The notes: generated by a model from the sequence alone, not told the origin. Shown: positions 20,976-32,107, counted from the stretch's first letter. The stretch: DNA of 64,000 nucleotides from Capra hircus (GCF_001704415.2 NC_030811.1:5552501-5616500); one strand, 5' to 3'. Translations and numbers: made by a program.

Positions 20976-22062
20976 TCAGAGCTTGTTCGGTGATGGTAGT
21001 TGTTGGTACCGACAATCCGAGACCAGCGGCTCCTTGTCCAGGGCTCTCCAGAGCCTCCTCTTCAGGGCATCTCTCAGCCTGGGGCTGCTGCACCAAGAAG
21101 CCGGAGTGTAGACAGATGCCCGTGTAGGTCAGCACTTCCTGGAGCCTGGCAACGTTTGTAACAGCCACGGCCAGCGACAGGAAATACGACGCGTAGAAGA
21201 TGATGAGGAAGGCAAGCAACTGCCAGGCCACAGCGTGAGCCCTGGAGCTGAGGCCACACAGCGAGAACATGAGCGAGAGGGTGGACGCCAGGAGCGGGAG
21301 GAGCGGAACCGACCACCGGAGAACCACGTGGGGCAGAACAAAGAATAGATAGACGGTCTGTAGCCTCTCAGCCACGGTGTGGTTTCCATGGGAACCCTGG
21401 GTGGCAACCATCTGCCTGAGAACCGAAGGCCTCGTGGCGGATAAGATGACCTATGAACCAGACAGGATCAGGGCACCCAGCAGAAGCCAGGGCACCTTGT
21501 TTCAGAACCCTCTGTTTCAGCCAGAAGAAGACAGGGTACAAGAAGGAGGCAATCTTGGCACAGTGGAAGACTGAAAGTCAGGCGGTCAGCCAGGAGTTGA
21601 GGCTGTTGAAGCTCCAGGAGATTTCGAAAGAACTTTTGAAACTAACACCAAAGGAATTTGAGAGGTTGTTATGGAGGGCCACCCTGTGGGAAAGACCCTG
21701 ATGCTGGGAAAGATTGAGGGCAGGAGGAGAAGGGGACGACAGAGGATGAGATGGCTGGATGGCATCAGTGACTCTATGGACATGAGTTTGGGTGAACTCT
21801 GGGAGTTGGTGGTGGATAGGGAGGCCTGGCGTGTTGCAGTCCTTGGCATCAGACACGACTGAGCGACTGAACTGAACTGAACCCCATACAGAAAGAACCG
21901 GGAGGCGGCCAGGCAGGCCACAATTGTGTCGCCTGCGGGCAGCACCTGGCATCGCACAAGTTCCCGGCTCAGCACTGTAACTATGAAGCCATCCTGCAGC
22001 GTGGTGGCCAGCGACTCCAGGACAAAGCTGACCTTGAAGATGGGCGTGGGGGAGAGCAGCAT
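20976..22062 (-). pseudogene. Bitter taste receptor (TAS2R) pseudogene, near full length, interrupted by BovB
   Basis: Read on the minus strand from the ATG at 22062, the sequence matches single-exon taste receptor type 2 GPCRs. TM1 carries DGFIVTVLSRE (the NGFIxxV motif with N changed to D), then LAASRFFLYG. After a BovB insertion come the TM3 region LSVFHCAKIASFLYPVFFWLK, then VPWLLLGALILSGS, the TM5 region, LLAFLIIFYASYFLSLAV (TM6) and a C-terminal SSPRLRDALKRRLW tail ending in a stop at 20976-20978. Removing the insertion leaves about 298 codons, the usual TAS2R size. Visible lesions are a TGA at 21578-21580 where the family has Trp; a frameshift between LKQRV and VPWLLL; a TAG at 21451-21453; a frameshift between SGFLV and the tail; and the BovB insertion. 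The coding potential is lost. I cannot assign an orthologue. The gene sits antisense inside PRKAG2 intron 3. Confidence 0.9.
21691..21881 (+). mobile_element. RTE-BovB 3' fragment inserted in the TAS2R pseudogene
   Basis: It starts aaagaccctgatgctggg and ends at the BovB terminal gactgaactgaactgaa. The receptor reading frame resumes on both sides (RFFLYG and VALHNNLS when read on the minus strand). Confidence 0.93.
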
Positions 22063-22403
22063 CTTCTCCAGGCGCTGGGACTCACCCACGGGTAGACACA
22101 GCCTCCCTGGTCAGGCCACGCTGTTGAGACTACAGACCCCGAGGCACTTCCCTGGGATTCAGGCAGACATGCAGCAAACGCCCCCCACCCCCACCGGTCC
22201 TCCAGGAGCTGAGAAGGGGGCCTCTGTGACTTCTCTGAGCATACAAATCCCCCCCAGCTCAATGACGCCCTGTGTCTGTTTGCATAACCTGTATTTGCCT
22301 GCTCTTCATCAGAGCCAGATGTAGGGAAATGTGACAAAAGAGAGGCCCTGGGGTGATTGGAAATATGTTGCCCTTTATTTCTCACCACGCTCTTTCTTTC
22401 CTA

Positions 22404-22610
22404 GTATTAGTCACTCAGGTGTGTCTGACACTTTGCGACCCCATGGACTGTAGCCCACCAGGCTCCTCTGTCCATGGAATTCTCCAAGCAAGAAGCCTGT
22501 AGTGGGTTGCCATTTCCCTTCTCCAGGGGATCTTCCAGACCCAAGGACCGAACCTAGGTGTCCTGGATTGCAGACAGATTCTTTACCATCTGAGCCACCA
22601 GGGAAATCCA
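22404..22610 (-). repeat. Bov-tA SINE with perfect 11-bp target duplication
   Basis: Reverse Bov-tA between tttctttccta at 22393-22403 and 22611-22621. Confidence 0.93.
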
Positions 22611-23247
22611 TTTCTTTCCTAACTTTTTTCTTAAAAGTTCCCCAGGGATGGTGACCGGGCAGGGAGGCAGCCGTGTGTGCAGCAGGGATGGCCTGGGGGT
22701 GGCTGATGGGAAGGAGGACCAGGCCTGACCCCCACCCTTGGGCCCTCGGGTGCCACAAGACGGGGAGTGGGGGAACTAGTCTGTGTGCAAAGTCTGGACC
22801 ATCTACGCTTCCTTTCACGGCGAGAAACAGTAATCCTTCCCACTTCTGAAAGTCTTCTTTGAGACTGGCCTTCAGAGCCACGTTCTTTTTTTTAATATTC
22901 TTGGTGATGGGCCGTCTTTGCCTTTGGAAGATGGATTTCCTTTTTGTAAAGAGATCTTTTGGGGCCAGTAATGTTTGGGGTCAGAAGTTGAGATGAAGCT
23001 GCACTGATAGAAACCCACAAGCGTGCTGTTGGGTAGGGACAGGACACAGGCTCACCGCGGGGCGTGAGGCTGGGGCTCCACCCTCGGCTCTGCTCGCGGC
23101 TTTGGCTGCAGCAGCTGCTCATTCCTTCTCCACCCTGGGTGCTCAATGGCGTCCTTCTGACATGACTTCACCATCCAGACAGTGAGGTCCGGACAGTTAA
23201 TGCCTTTCCTGCTTTGACTCCTAGTGGAGGGTGGAGGGTAAGGCACT

Positions 23248-23693
23248 TGGTTGCTGTTCAGTCGCTCAGTCGTGTCCGACTCTTTGCAGCCCCATGGACT
23301 GCAGCATGCCGGGCTCCCCTGTCCTTCACCATCTCCTGGAGATTGCTCAAACTCATGTCCATTGAGTCTGTGATGCCATCCAGTCATCTCATCCTCTGTC
23401 ATCCCCTTCTCCTCCCGCCTTCAGTCTTTCCCAGCGATGGCGTCTTTTCCAGTGAGTCGGCTCTTTGCATCAGGTGGCGAAAAGATTGTAGCTTCAGCTT
23501 CAGCATCAGTCCTTCCAATGAGTATTCAGGGTTGATTTCCTTTAGAACTGACTGGTTTGATCTCCTTGCTGTCCAAGTGACTCTCAAGAGTCTTCTTCAC
23601 CACCACAGTTTGAAAGCATCAATTCTTCGGTGCTCAGCCTTCTTTATGGTCCGTCTCTAATATGACTACTGAAAAAACCATGGCTTTGACTGT
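23248..23693 (-). mobile_element. RTE-BovB LINE 3' fragment
   Basis: Reverse BovB runs from gttgctgttcagtcgctcag through the C-terminal coding region to accatggctttgact. Confidence 0.92.
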
Positions 23694-23896
23694 ATTATGT
23701 ATGCAAAGTTAGCTGATGAGAACCCGCTGTATAACAAAGGGTGCTCTGCCCAGCGCTCTGCTGTGACGCAGAGTAGATGTACACATACACGTAGACGTGT
23801 GCACAGATGTATACTCGCGGCTGATTCACTCTGCTGTGTCACCGCAGAAACTAACGCAACACTGGAAAGCAGCTAAACTCCAATTAAAAAAAAAAC
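23694..23896 (+). mobile_element. L1 LINE 3' end (3'UTR and A-run)
   Basis: It carries the artiodactyl L1 3' boxes: gctgtataacaaagg, ggctgattcactctgctgtg, and aagcagctaaactccaatt followed by a run of A. Confidence 0.8.
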
Positions 23897-23957
23897 TGAC
23901 TTCAGACACTGTTAGGTGGGTTATAAAGACAGAGTTTTATTTAACCCTTGTAGTAAC

Positions 23958-24487
23958 TGTTGTAGGTTGGTGTCCTCTCAACAAAGATACATTGAGGTCC
24001 TAACCCCTAGTATTTCTGATTGTAATCTTACCTGGGAATCAAGTCACTTACCTGGGAATCAGGTCACTTACCTGGAAATCAGATCACTTACCTCTAAATC
24101 AAGTCAGTTACTTGAGAATCAAGTCACTTACCTGGAAGTCAAGTCACTTACCTGGGAATCAAGTCACTTACATGAGAATCAAGTCACTTACCTGGAAATC
24201 AAGTCACTGCAGGTGTACTTAGCTGAGGGAGAGCCGTACTAGAGTCGGGAAGACGGTGATGGGAAGACAGACACACGGGGAGGATGCTGCGTGACAACGG
24301 AGGTGGGGACTGGAGTGGTGTGTCTCCAGGCCAAGGGCTGCCAGCAACCACGGAAGCCAGAAGAGCAAGGAAGGGGCAGAGCCCTGCGGACCCCGCAATT
24401 TCTGTCTTCTGGCCTCCAGACTGTGAGGGAATCCTCTTCTGACGACCTGGTTTGGGGCGCTCTGGTGCAGGCAGCCGCAGGAAGCCG
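23958..24487 (+). mobile_element. MLT1-type MaLR LTR carrying an internal minisatellite
   Basis: It starts tgttgtaggttggtgtcctc and has gaggtcctaacccctagta. It resumes after the minisatellite with ctgcaggtgtacttagctgagg and ctgccagcaaccacggaagcc. It ends with a decayed MLT1 3' segment (ggcctccagactgtgaggg). Confidence 0.8.
24027..24206. repeat. Minisatellite, nine 20-bp units
   Basis: Nine consecutive units of consensus cttacctgggaatcaagtca have no length variation and show 0-5 substitutions each. They lie inside the MLT1 LTR, at the segment that is single-copy in the LTR consensus. Confidence 0.97.
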
Positions 24488-24544
24488 ATGCAAGGACCAG
24501 CCGTGGGCAAGTGATGAGGGTCAGCAGACCGGAGGCTGAGCTCC

Positions 24545-24791
24545 GTGAATCAACGCCGGCCCCTGATCTCTGGGTCACGAGACCACCATCCGTGAGGGCA
24601 GGGCTGTGGGGCTCAGACGACCCCCACGTGAGTCAAAGTCGGCCCCTGATCTCTGCGTCATGAGACCACCATCCGTGAGGACGGGGCTGTGGGGCTCAGA
24701 CAACCCCCACGTGAGTCAAGGTCGGCCTGATCTCTGCGTCACAAGACTGCCATCCGTGAGGGCAGGGCTGTGGGGCTCAGACGACCCCCAC
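24545..24791. repeat. Tandem repeat, three 83-bp units
   Basis: Units at 24545-24627, 24628-24710 and 24711-24791 begin gtgagtcaa (gtgaatcaa in the first) and end gacgacccccac. They are about 90% alike, and the last has a 2-bp deletion. Confidence 0.97.
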
Positions 24792-25174
24792 CTTCTCCGG
24801 GAGGGAGAGGAGGCCGGACCTGCTCTCTAGTTCCTGGTGACTTGCGCACAGACTCCTTGGTGATTTTCGAGAGAGCAGTTTGGGTGGCGGGGAAGGAAAG
24901 GAAGCTGCTAGGAGCTGAGGACTGAAGACACTGACTGCGTTTCACCGCATTTGGGCCTGAAGGGTAGGCCAGCTCAGGGCAGGGTCTCTGTGTTCACCCA
25001 CAGCCCCCGGGGGCTCTGGCCCCTCGCTGAGGCCGAATTGGGACCATGCGATGGGGTTTCCATCAGGGGCTGACAGTTCCGGGCAGATGGGAGGTCTTCC
25101 ATCTGCAGTGCAGGGCTGGGGCGCAGAAGGTGGAGGTGATGGGGCTGCAGGAGGTAAGAAGCCGGATCTGTGTC

Positions 25175-25267
25175 CCCTCACCACGTCTTGCCCCAAACCA
25201 CCCCGCCCCCACCTCCTCAAGTGTCCTGTTTTCCCTCTTAGCATGGGGAGCAAGGTGGGTGGGTGGG
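25175..25267 (+). repeat. Inverted repeat, left arm
   Basis: About 93 bp (ccctcaccacgtcttgcccc...) whose reverse complement recurs at 26019-26112 with about 85-90% identity and a 3-bp indel. The two arms are separated by about 750 bp. I do not recognise the repeat family. Confidence 0.88.
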
Positions 25268-26018
25268 GTGGAATATGGTCAGGCCCACCACCTTGCTTGT
25301 GTGAGACTGTGACGTGAGCAGGAGAGAAACCCTTCTGAGGTCACACTGCCAAGAACCCCAGGCCCCGATCCTGCTGTGGCATCAAGTGAGGCCACACTGA
25401 CCCGGGTGTGGGGACGGAAGCAGATGGGCGCTAAGGGCTGGCTTGTTGGCTTCACGACAGGAGAGACCTGGGTGCACGTCTAGGCGGAGCAGAGGTGCGC
25501 GGGCCTGTGAGACAGGCCTCCGTGCTTGAGTTGTAGACGATCTGATAATCCAGTGAGGACATGCTGGCTTCCACGTCCCTGGCCTCAGGGTGAACGAACG
25601 GGATGTAACTGGAACCCTGAAAGGGATCAAAGCAAAGGCGCCTCCTCCCCGCCCACAGAGAGGGATGTCCGCCGGCTGATCCCGCGGACATCTCCCCTCT
25701 TCCCCCGTGGTGAGAGGCTGTGGCTTCCAGAACACCTCAGCATCTAGGGACCATGGTGGACAGAGAGGGGCCGCCCGGGGGGGCAAGGTCATGGAGCTCG
25801 GTATTTTAGATAATAGATATCCTGATAGTTTAATCTCTTTTACGTTGTGTGTTTGTTTCGGTTATGATGTCATTAAAGCGTCCTAACTAAGCTGCACATC
25901 TCCTTGGTGGCAGAGGTGACATTTGTCCTGATGGCAATTAAGGCAAAACTGGAATATTCCAGACCCAGGGCTGGGTGGGGATGGGGGCGGATTGGCGCTC
26001 AGACAAACTTGAATCCCT

Positions 26019-26112
26019 CACCCACCCACCCTGCTCCCCGTGCTAAGAGGGGAAAGGGGACACTTGAGGAGGAGGTGGGGGCAGGGTGGTTTGGGGCAAG
26101 ACGTGGTGAGGG
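26019..26112 (-). repeat. Inverted repeat, right arm
   Basis: This is the reverse complement of the 25175-25267 arm (ends ggggcaagacgtggtgaggg). It could be a second, oppositely oriented copy of an unnamed repeat or one arm of a foldback element. Confidence 0.88.
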
Positions 26113-26404
26113 ATGAATACTGCCAAGTGACCACGGCTGGGCCGGAGGAGGGGCCGAGTGTGGTTAGCAAAAACCTCGTTATCCATGCCAGCACCCTCCC
26201 TACCCCACCCACCAGTCTTTTTCCTCTAAAACTCTCCCTTGACACACTAAGCTAGCAAGCTCATCAGGCCGCCTTTGGGCGATGTCTTAGATCTGAGTTC
26301 TGCCTTCTGTAAATTCACTTTTTCTAGGTTTTCTCTGTCCTGTTCCTTCCACGTGGTTTGTTTGTTTTTTTTAATCATCTTTTAATGGATACAAATGGAC
26401 TTCT

Positions 26405-26676
26405 TTTTGGTGTATTTGTTTGCTTACGGCTTCCCGGGTCTTTGTTGCTGCGCCCGGGGTTTCTTCCTAGCTTTCTGCGCTCCCCAGGGTTGGTGTGTGG
26501 ACCTCTCGTTGTGACGGCTTCTCCTGTTGCAGACCGGCTCTGGGTGTCGGGGCTTCCGCTGCCGAGGCTTGTGGGCTCGGCTGCCCCGAGGTAGGTGGGA
26601 ACTTCCCTGACTAGTTGAACCGGTGTCCCCTGCATTGGCAAGCAGATACTTAACCGCTGGACCTCCAGGGAAGTCC
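26405..26676 (-). repeat. Long CHR-type (tRNA-Glu) SINE
   Basis: It carries the reversed CHR boxes ggtctttgttgctgcgc, cggcttctcctgttgcag, cccctgcattggcaagcag and ggacctccagggaagtcc. Confidence 0.85.
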
Positions 26677-27091
26677 TGCCTTCTTTTTTATTCAAGTTTG
26701 CCTTTGAAAAGCTTCGATGACTTGAGGCTCTGATGGGGTGGCTGTCCCCACTCCTGCAGATTCCCCTGGGGGCAGCCCATCCACCAGGAAGCACAGAGCA
26801 GAGGAAGAAGGTCCGCGTTAAATCTCTCCCACATTCGAGACAAGACAGGGTGAATGTGTATCCGCCTTCCACCTTTCTCTTCTGAATGCCTCTTGGAATC
26901 TGATTTCCCACAGAAAAATGGGGCGGGAGGCAGCTCTGGGTCCCAGGGCCCTGGGGGAGGCCTGGGAACAGGCCTGCAAAACTCCTGGGCTTTTCTAGCT
27001 TCGTGTCTGAGTGACCACTAGAGGGGGATAGAACCCCATGTGTGAAACCAGGGGACGCAGCTGGACCTGAGGTTCCTGCCTGGGTTTCCCC

Positions 27092-27287
27092 GTGCTTAGT
27101 CACTGTCCTGTCTGATTCTCTGTGACCCCGTGGACTGCAGCCCACCAGGCTCCCCTGTCCATGGGGATTCTCCAGGCAAGAATCCTGGAGTGGGTTGCCA
27201 TGCCCTCCTCCAGGGGATCTTCCCCACCGAGGGATCAAACCCAGGTCTCCTGCATGGCAGGTGAATTCTTTACTGTCTGAGCCAGTC
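27092..27287 (-). repeat. Bov-tA SINE
   Basis: Reverse Bov-tA from tgcttagtcactgtcctg to ttctttactgtctgagcc; the last tRNA bases are lost. Confidence 0.9.
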
Positions 27288-28189
27288 CCAGACAGAAAAA
27301 AAAAGTGGAGCAGGAAGTGGATCTCAGCCCTAACCAGCCTGACCTGGCCTTTTACAGGGGAGCAGTCTCACACTGAATATTCATTTGGTGTTTATTTGAT
27401 GAGAGCTTGCTGAGATCCTGGGCACCGGGGACAGTGCACAGGTGAGGCAGACGCTGAGAGAACTGTTGCTCCAAGAGTGAAACACAGGCAGAGGGATGGC
27501 TCTTTCATGCAGGACCTTCAGGAAAGCTGAGATGGGGGCATCTGAGCAGAGGCGGGACGGAGCCAGGTGTGGCCGGGCAGGTGCATGAGGCAGGTGTGTG
27601 GGGCAGGTGGGGTGGGGACAAGGCGTGCCTGGCCGCGGGGACAGCGGTGGAAGTGTCCAGAAGCTGGGGCGGCCTCTGAGCCTGCAGGGAGCAGGAAGTG
27701 TGGCTGGAGCCACGTGGGGAGGGACAGGGAGGGGCGGTCAGGGGTTGGGGTTGCAGGCCAGCCCAGGACCCCATGGAGTGGTCCAGGGGGGTGTCGTGGG
27801 GGAATGACTTGCTCCATGGAGGGGTTTATCTGGCTGCTGTGCAGAGAGAGATGGTGAACGCAGAGGCGGGGGCCCAGCCGGGCCCGCCGATATAGACCTG
27901 GATGTCAGTGACCACCTCCTCTGAGACCTCCTCCCACCTGGCCTTCTCCAGAAAGCCTCGCCTGACTGTTCTCGCCTGGAGTGGTCTGCCAGGCTCTCAG
28001 ATAAAACTTAAGTTATATCTTAACTTTCCCCAACATCCTCGGGCTCAGACCAACTCTCGGGGAAGGTTCTGGCAAAGGTAGTCCCAACTACGATGTGCAT
28101 CATGGACGTTCAAGGCTGCGTCCTCTGGGGGTCGCTGGCACGTTTAGCGTATGAATGACACGGGGCTGTAGCATCACAGCCAGGGGCAA

Positions 28190-28330
28190 GGGCGTCCCTG
28201 GCGGCCCAGTGGTTAGGGCTTCCCCTGCAGGGGCACAGGTTCCCTTCCGGGTCAGGGAGTTAAGATCCCATGTGCTTCCTTGTGGCCAAAAGGAAATGAA
28301 AGTTAATAGTGATTCCAAAAAGCAAAAACA
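28190..28330 (+). repeat. CHR (tRNA-Glu) SINE
   Basis: Head ggcgtccctggcggcccagtgg, box agttaagatcccatgtgc, and an A-rich tail. Confidence 0.85.
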
Positions 28331-28562
28331 AAACAGATGCGACAGATGCTTTTCTTGGAAGCAGTGGGCTTCCCAGAGCCCACGATTGACCGAGCTATGT
28401 CAGCTGCTGGGGTGAGACTGGAGTGCTTTTGCTAGCTGCCCCTCTCCCCTCACTGTGCAAGAAATGGCATCGTGTCCCAGCTGGGCAGCTGTCCACCCCG
28501 AGGGACCACGGCTGACGGAAGTCGGCCCCACTGGGCGCTGGGACACTTATCTTTGTCCCGCG

Positions 28563-28769
28563 CTGTGCTGTGCTAAATCGCTTCAGTCGTGTCCGACTCT
28601 GTGCCCCCGTGGACACACCAGACTCCTCTGTCCATGGAACTCTCCAGGCAAGAATCCTGAAGGGGTTGCCATGCTCTCCTCCACAGGATCTTCCTGACCC
28701 AGGGATCCAGACCTGGGTCTCCTGCATTGGAAGGTGGGTTCTTCACCACTATGCCACCTGGGAAGCCCC
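28563..28769 (-). repeat. Bov-tA SINE
   Basis: Reverse Bov-tA from ctgtgctgtgctaaatcgc to gccacctgggaagcccc, with a small deletion in the body. Confidence 0.9.
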
Positions 28770-30082
28770 GCTAGAGCAAAGGTGTTGAAAGCCGCAGACT
28801 TGGACAGCCACCCACTCTGGTGACCCCGATTGCTTCTCTCAGTCCTGACTGCAGGGTCTGTAGGACAGACAGGCCAAGGGGACACCAGGACCCAGGGGCT
28901 GCTGCAGCCCAGTGGGGAAGCGGGAAGCCCAGGGCGTTCAGCAAGGCCGCGGAGCATCGTCACAACCCTGGTCTGAAGCTGCTTTGTTGCTTTGTTTTAT
29001 ATCGTAACCCAGCACAGTCACATGGACGGCTAAAAACCATATCTCATGAAACAATATGTACCCTGGCCTCTGTGCGCTGTTGCTGACTCGACCCTCGTTG
29101 GGTTGGTGGCAGCTGCATGTCATCTCTGACCCACATGGCGGGGTGCCCGAGGGGGCAGGCGTGGGGCTGCGCTTGCACTTTGGGAAATGCCACCCTAGAT
29201 GGTCATAAACAGCAGGACGGGGCGTGGATCGCCTGCCTGCAGATCGAGGAGTCTGGCTGGGAACTTCGGGGCCCAGAGAACCAGAGGGGTTGGAAGGAAG
29301 CGCTGAGGGCTTTGCCGGAGATGCCAGATGCTGGAGGTTTGAACTTGTTTTTCAGGACCAGCTCACAGCCATGACCCAGGCCATGTGTACTTCGAACACC
29401 CCGAATACATTTACTTTTCTGTTCCTAGTTAAAATATTAATGTTCTATTGTGGGTGACTGTGATTCTGGGTTATTTACATCTCGCTTCTTTAAACCCCAG
29501 CTCCTGGTGTGTGGGTCTGATCAAAGGATGTAAGGAGAGCTGTTTGAAATGCGAATGAGCTTCCCAGGAGGTTTATTGAACTTGTGAACCTTGTGTCCTT
29601 TCTCGTTCCTCTCCGTGTTGGATCACAGACCGCTCTTCTTTTCTCTCCCAGCAACTGGAGTTTATTTTTCAAATAAAAGTCTGTTTTCCCATAAAATGCC
29701 AAGAGTTTTGTACTGTGTGTGGAGGAACGAACTTGGGCTTTTAAGCTTTTAGTTTGGAGCCTCTGAGTCATCAATTCACATGCCAGGGCTCGGGGCCTGT
29801 GTGCCCCCTTCTAGAGTAGGGTCAGACGTGGGGGATTTCATCCCTGGTACTTGGGTCTGGACATCAAGGCCTCAGAACCTCCATGCCAACATCAGTCCTC
29901 TCTTGGAGAGGCTATTTCAGTGACCAGCAGGTTGGAACTGCTCTATCAACCTGGCTTTGACGATGCCATCAAGTTTTTACTTAAAGAAAGTTGGTTTGAG
30001 TAGGACACTTAAAACTTGTTAACACAAAACACAGTTCTTCATGGAGATTTCTTAATTAAATCCTTTTTAAAAAGGCCTATCA

Positions 30083-30655
30083 TAATTATCCAAAATCATC
30101 GCAGATAGTGATTGCAGCCATGAAATTAAGACGCTTACTCTTTGGAAGAAAAGTTATGACCAACCTAGACAGCATATTAAAAAGCGGAGACTTTACTTTG
30201 CCAACAAAGGTCCATCTAGTCAAAGCTATGGTTTTCCAGTAGTCATGTATAGATGTGAGAGTTGAACTATAAAGAAAGCTGAGAGCCAAAGAATTGATGC
30301 TTTTGAACTGTGGTGTTGGATAGGACTCTTGAGAGTCCCTTGGACTGCAAGGAGATCTAACTAGTCCATCCTAAAGGAAATCAGTCCTGAATATTCATTG
30401 GAGGGACCGATGTTGAAGCTGAAAGTCCAATACTTTGGCCACCTGATGCTGACTCATTGGAAAAGACCCTGATGCTGGGAAAGATTGAAGGCTGGAGGAG
30501 AAGGGGACGACAGAGGATGAGATGGCTGGATGGCATCACCGACTCAATGGACATGAGTTTGGGTGAACTCCAGGAGTTGGTGATGGACAGGGAGGCCTGG
30601 CGTCGACAGGGTCGCAAAGAGTTGGACACGACTGAGTGACTGAACTGAACTGAAT
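30083..30655 (+). mobile_element. RTE-BovB LINE 3' fragment, about 570 bp
   Basis: It starts at atcatcgcagatagtgattgc in the RT 3' region and ends at the canonical gactgaactgaactgaatc. The BovB frame is broken in places (for example a stop right after GAGAGTTGA). Confidence 0.93.
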
Positions 30656-30678
30656 CAGTAAACTCTTCCTGTAAAAGG

Positions 30679-30893
30679 GAAGTGAAAGTTGTTCAGTCCT
30701 GTCTGACTCTTTGTGACCTCATGGACTGTAGTCCTCTGTCCAGGCTCCTCTGTCCATGGAATTACTGGAGGCAAAAATTACTGGAGCGGGTAGCTTTTCC
30801 CTTCAAGGGGGCTCTTCCCCACCCAGGGATCGAACCCTGGTCTCCCACATTGCAGGCAGATTCTTTACCATCTGAGCCACAAGGGACGCCCCT
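30679..30893 (-). repeat. Bov-tA SINE
   Basis: Reverse Bov-tA from aagtgaaagttgttcag to gagccacaagggacgcccc, directly downstream of a BovB fragment. Confidence 0.9.
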
Positions 30894-31914
30894 TGCTATA
30901 GTGGCCAGATAGGAAATGTTTTAGGGCTTGTGGATCACCAGGTCTCTGCTGCCACGACTCAGCCGCAGACAAAATGTAAGCTGGGTCCCAGTGAATCCCT
31001 ATTTGCAGAAGCAGGCGGTTAGCAGGGCTGGCCCCTGTTTTAATGGATGGTGGCCATCTCGGCGTCCCCTTTTCGACCCCTCAGTGCCTCCCCGATCCGG
31101 TCGAGTGAAAATCTGGCCTTGCTACGCCCTCCACGCTCTGGCCCTGGGCTGGCTCTGACTGCAGCCTGTACTGCTCACCTGGCCTCCTGCCCGCTGGGTC
31201 CTCAAAGGTGCCTGGCTGTCAAGGACCAGCCCCTCAGCCCCTCTGGGCAGCTCTGAGGGTTGTCCCTGCTCCGCGCTTTCTGAGTGGGGGCGCTGGCTGG
31301 GTCTTTGTGGCCTCTGCACTTCACCCTGGTCCAGTCCTCCTCCTCCTGTAGTGGATGCTGACCCTGAGAGCGTCCGAAAAGCACACCCTGCTGCTGTCCA
31401 TCTCGGGTGTTGCCCCGCCCTCCTCTCTCGCCCTGGTGTCCCACCCGACAGTGGCCGGCGGAGGGACGACAGGGCAGCCTGGATGCGGAGATGAAGAGGT
31501 GCACGGGGCTGGAGGCAGGATCCGGGCTCGGGGTGAGGCTGAACGTGAACTGGGAGAGGAGGCAGGCGCCGGGGCTGCCTGCGGCCACTGGTCCCCACGG
31601 CCCTGGCCCCGCTGGTTGCTTGCGATCTGGAGTCACACCAGTCCTACCCTGCGCCCGGCTGAGCGAGATCCTCTCTGCTGCGTCCCAGGGCTCAGGGCCC
31701 CATCTTCGGTCCACTGCCCAGGCTGGAGCCCTCTGGATCCAGGCAGCTGCTGAGGTCTGGATCCTGTGGCTCTGCAGACTTCAGAAAAAAACGTGACTCA
31801 TCCTGCCTGCCTGCAAAGAAAGGAAAAGTATGTGTGGCATCCGAGTTTCCTGAAAAGTTCAGCCAGCGCATGGCAGAGCTATGTGGCCGGGCAGCCGCGT
31901 GGTCCCTGGAGAGA

Positions 31915-31930
31915 GCGCCCTCTGCTGGCC
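31915..31930 (-). promoter_or_regulatory. Candidate CTCF site
   Basis: The minus strand reads ggccagcagagggcgc, a classical CTCF core. It lies in a stretch of intron 3 with no recognised repeat. This is a motif match only. Confidence 0.5.
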
Positions 31931-32107
31931 ACCACGCAGAGAAACGCGGACCAGCCCGCTTGGGTCGGGCTGCATCTGGGAGAAGATACGCGGCAAAAAT
32001 CTCCTTTCCCTCGGCAAACTGTAGAGCTCTCTGAGTCTCTCAGCGCTGCTCCGCGATGATTCTATACCACGCGACACAATAAAAGGAGATGCCATCAAAC
32101 CCTGGAT

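Noticed and set aside
24027..24206. CRISPR-like array
   Set aside because: The 20-bp units are directly adjacent with no spacers, and the genome is mammalian; it is a minisatellite.
24942..25253. 103-codon minus-strand frame possibly linked to the inverted repeat
   Set aside because: The same peptide recurs at 26018-26245 only because the inverted repeat arms share sequence.
25452..25691. Minus-strand 79-codon frame with a non-repetitive-looking peptide
   Set aside because: I could not match it to a family and saw no splice sites or partner exons, so I do not call a gene; a database search would settle it.
27008..27027. gaccactagagggggata as a CTCF site
   Set aside because: It lacks the GC after the G-run that the core needs; kept as a near miss.
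26375..27238. 287-codon minus-strand open frame, the longest in the window
   Set aside because: It runs across a CHR SINE, unique sequence and a Bov-tA SINE. The peptide is SINE-derived or low complexity with no recognisable domain.
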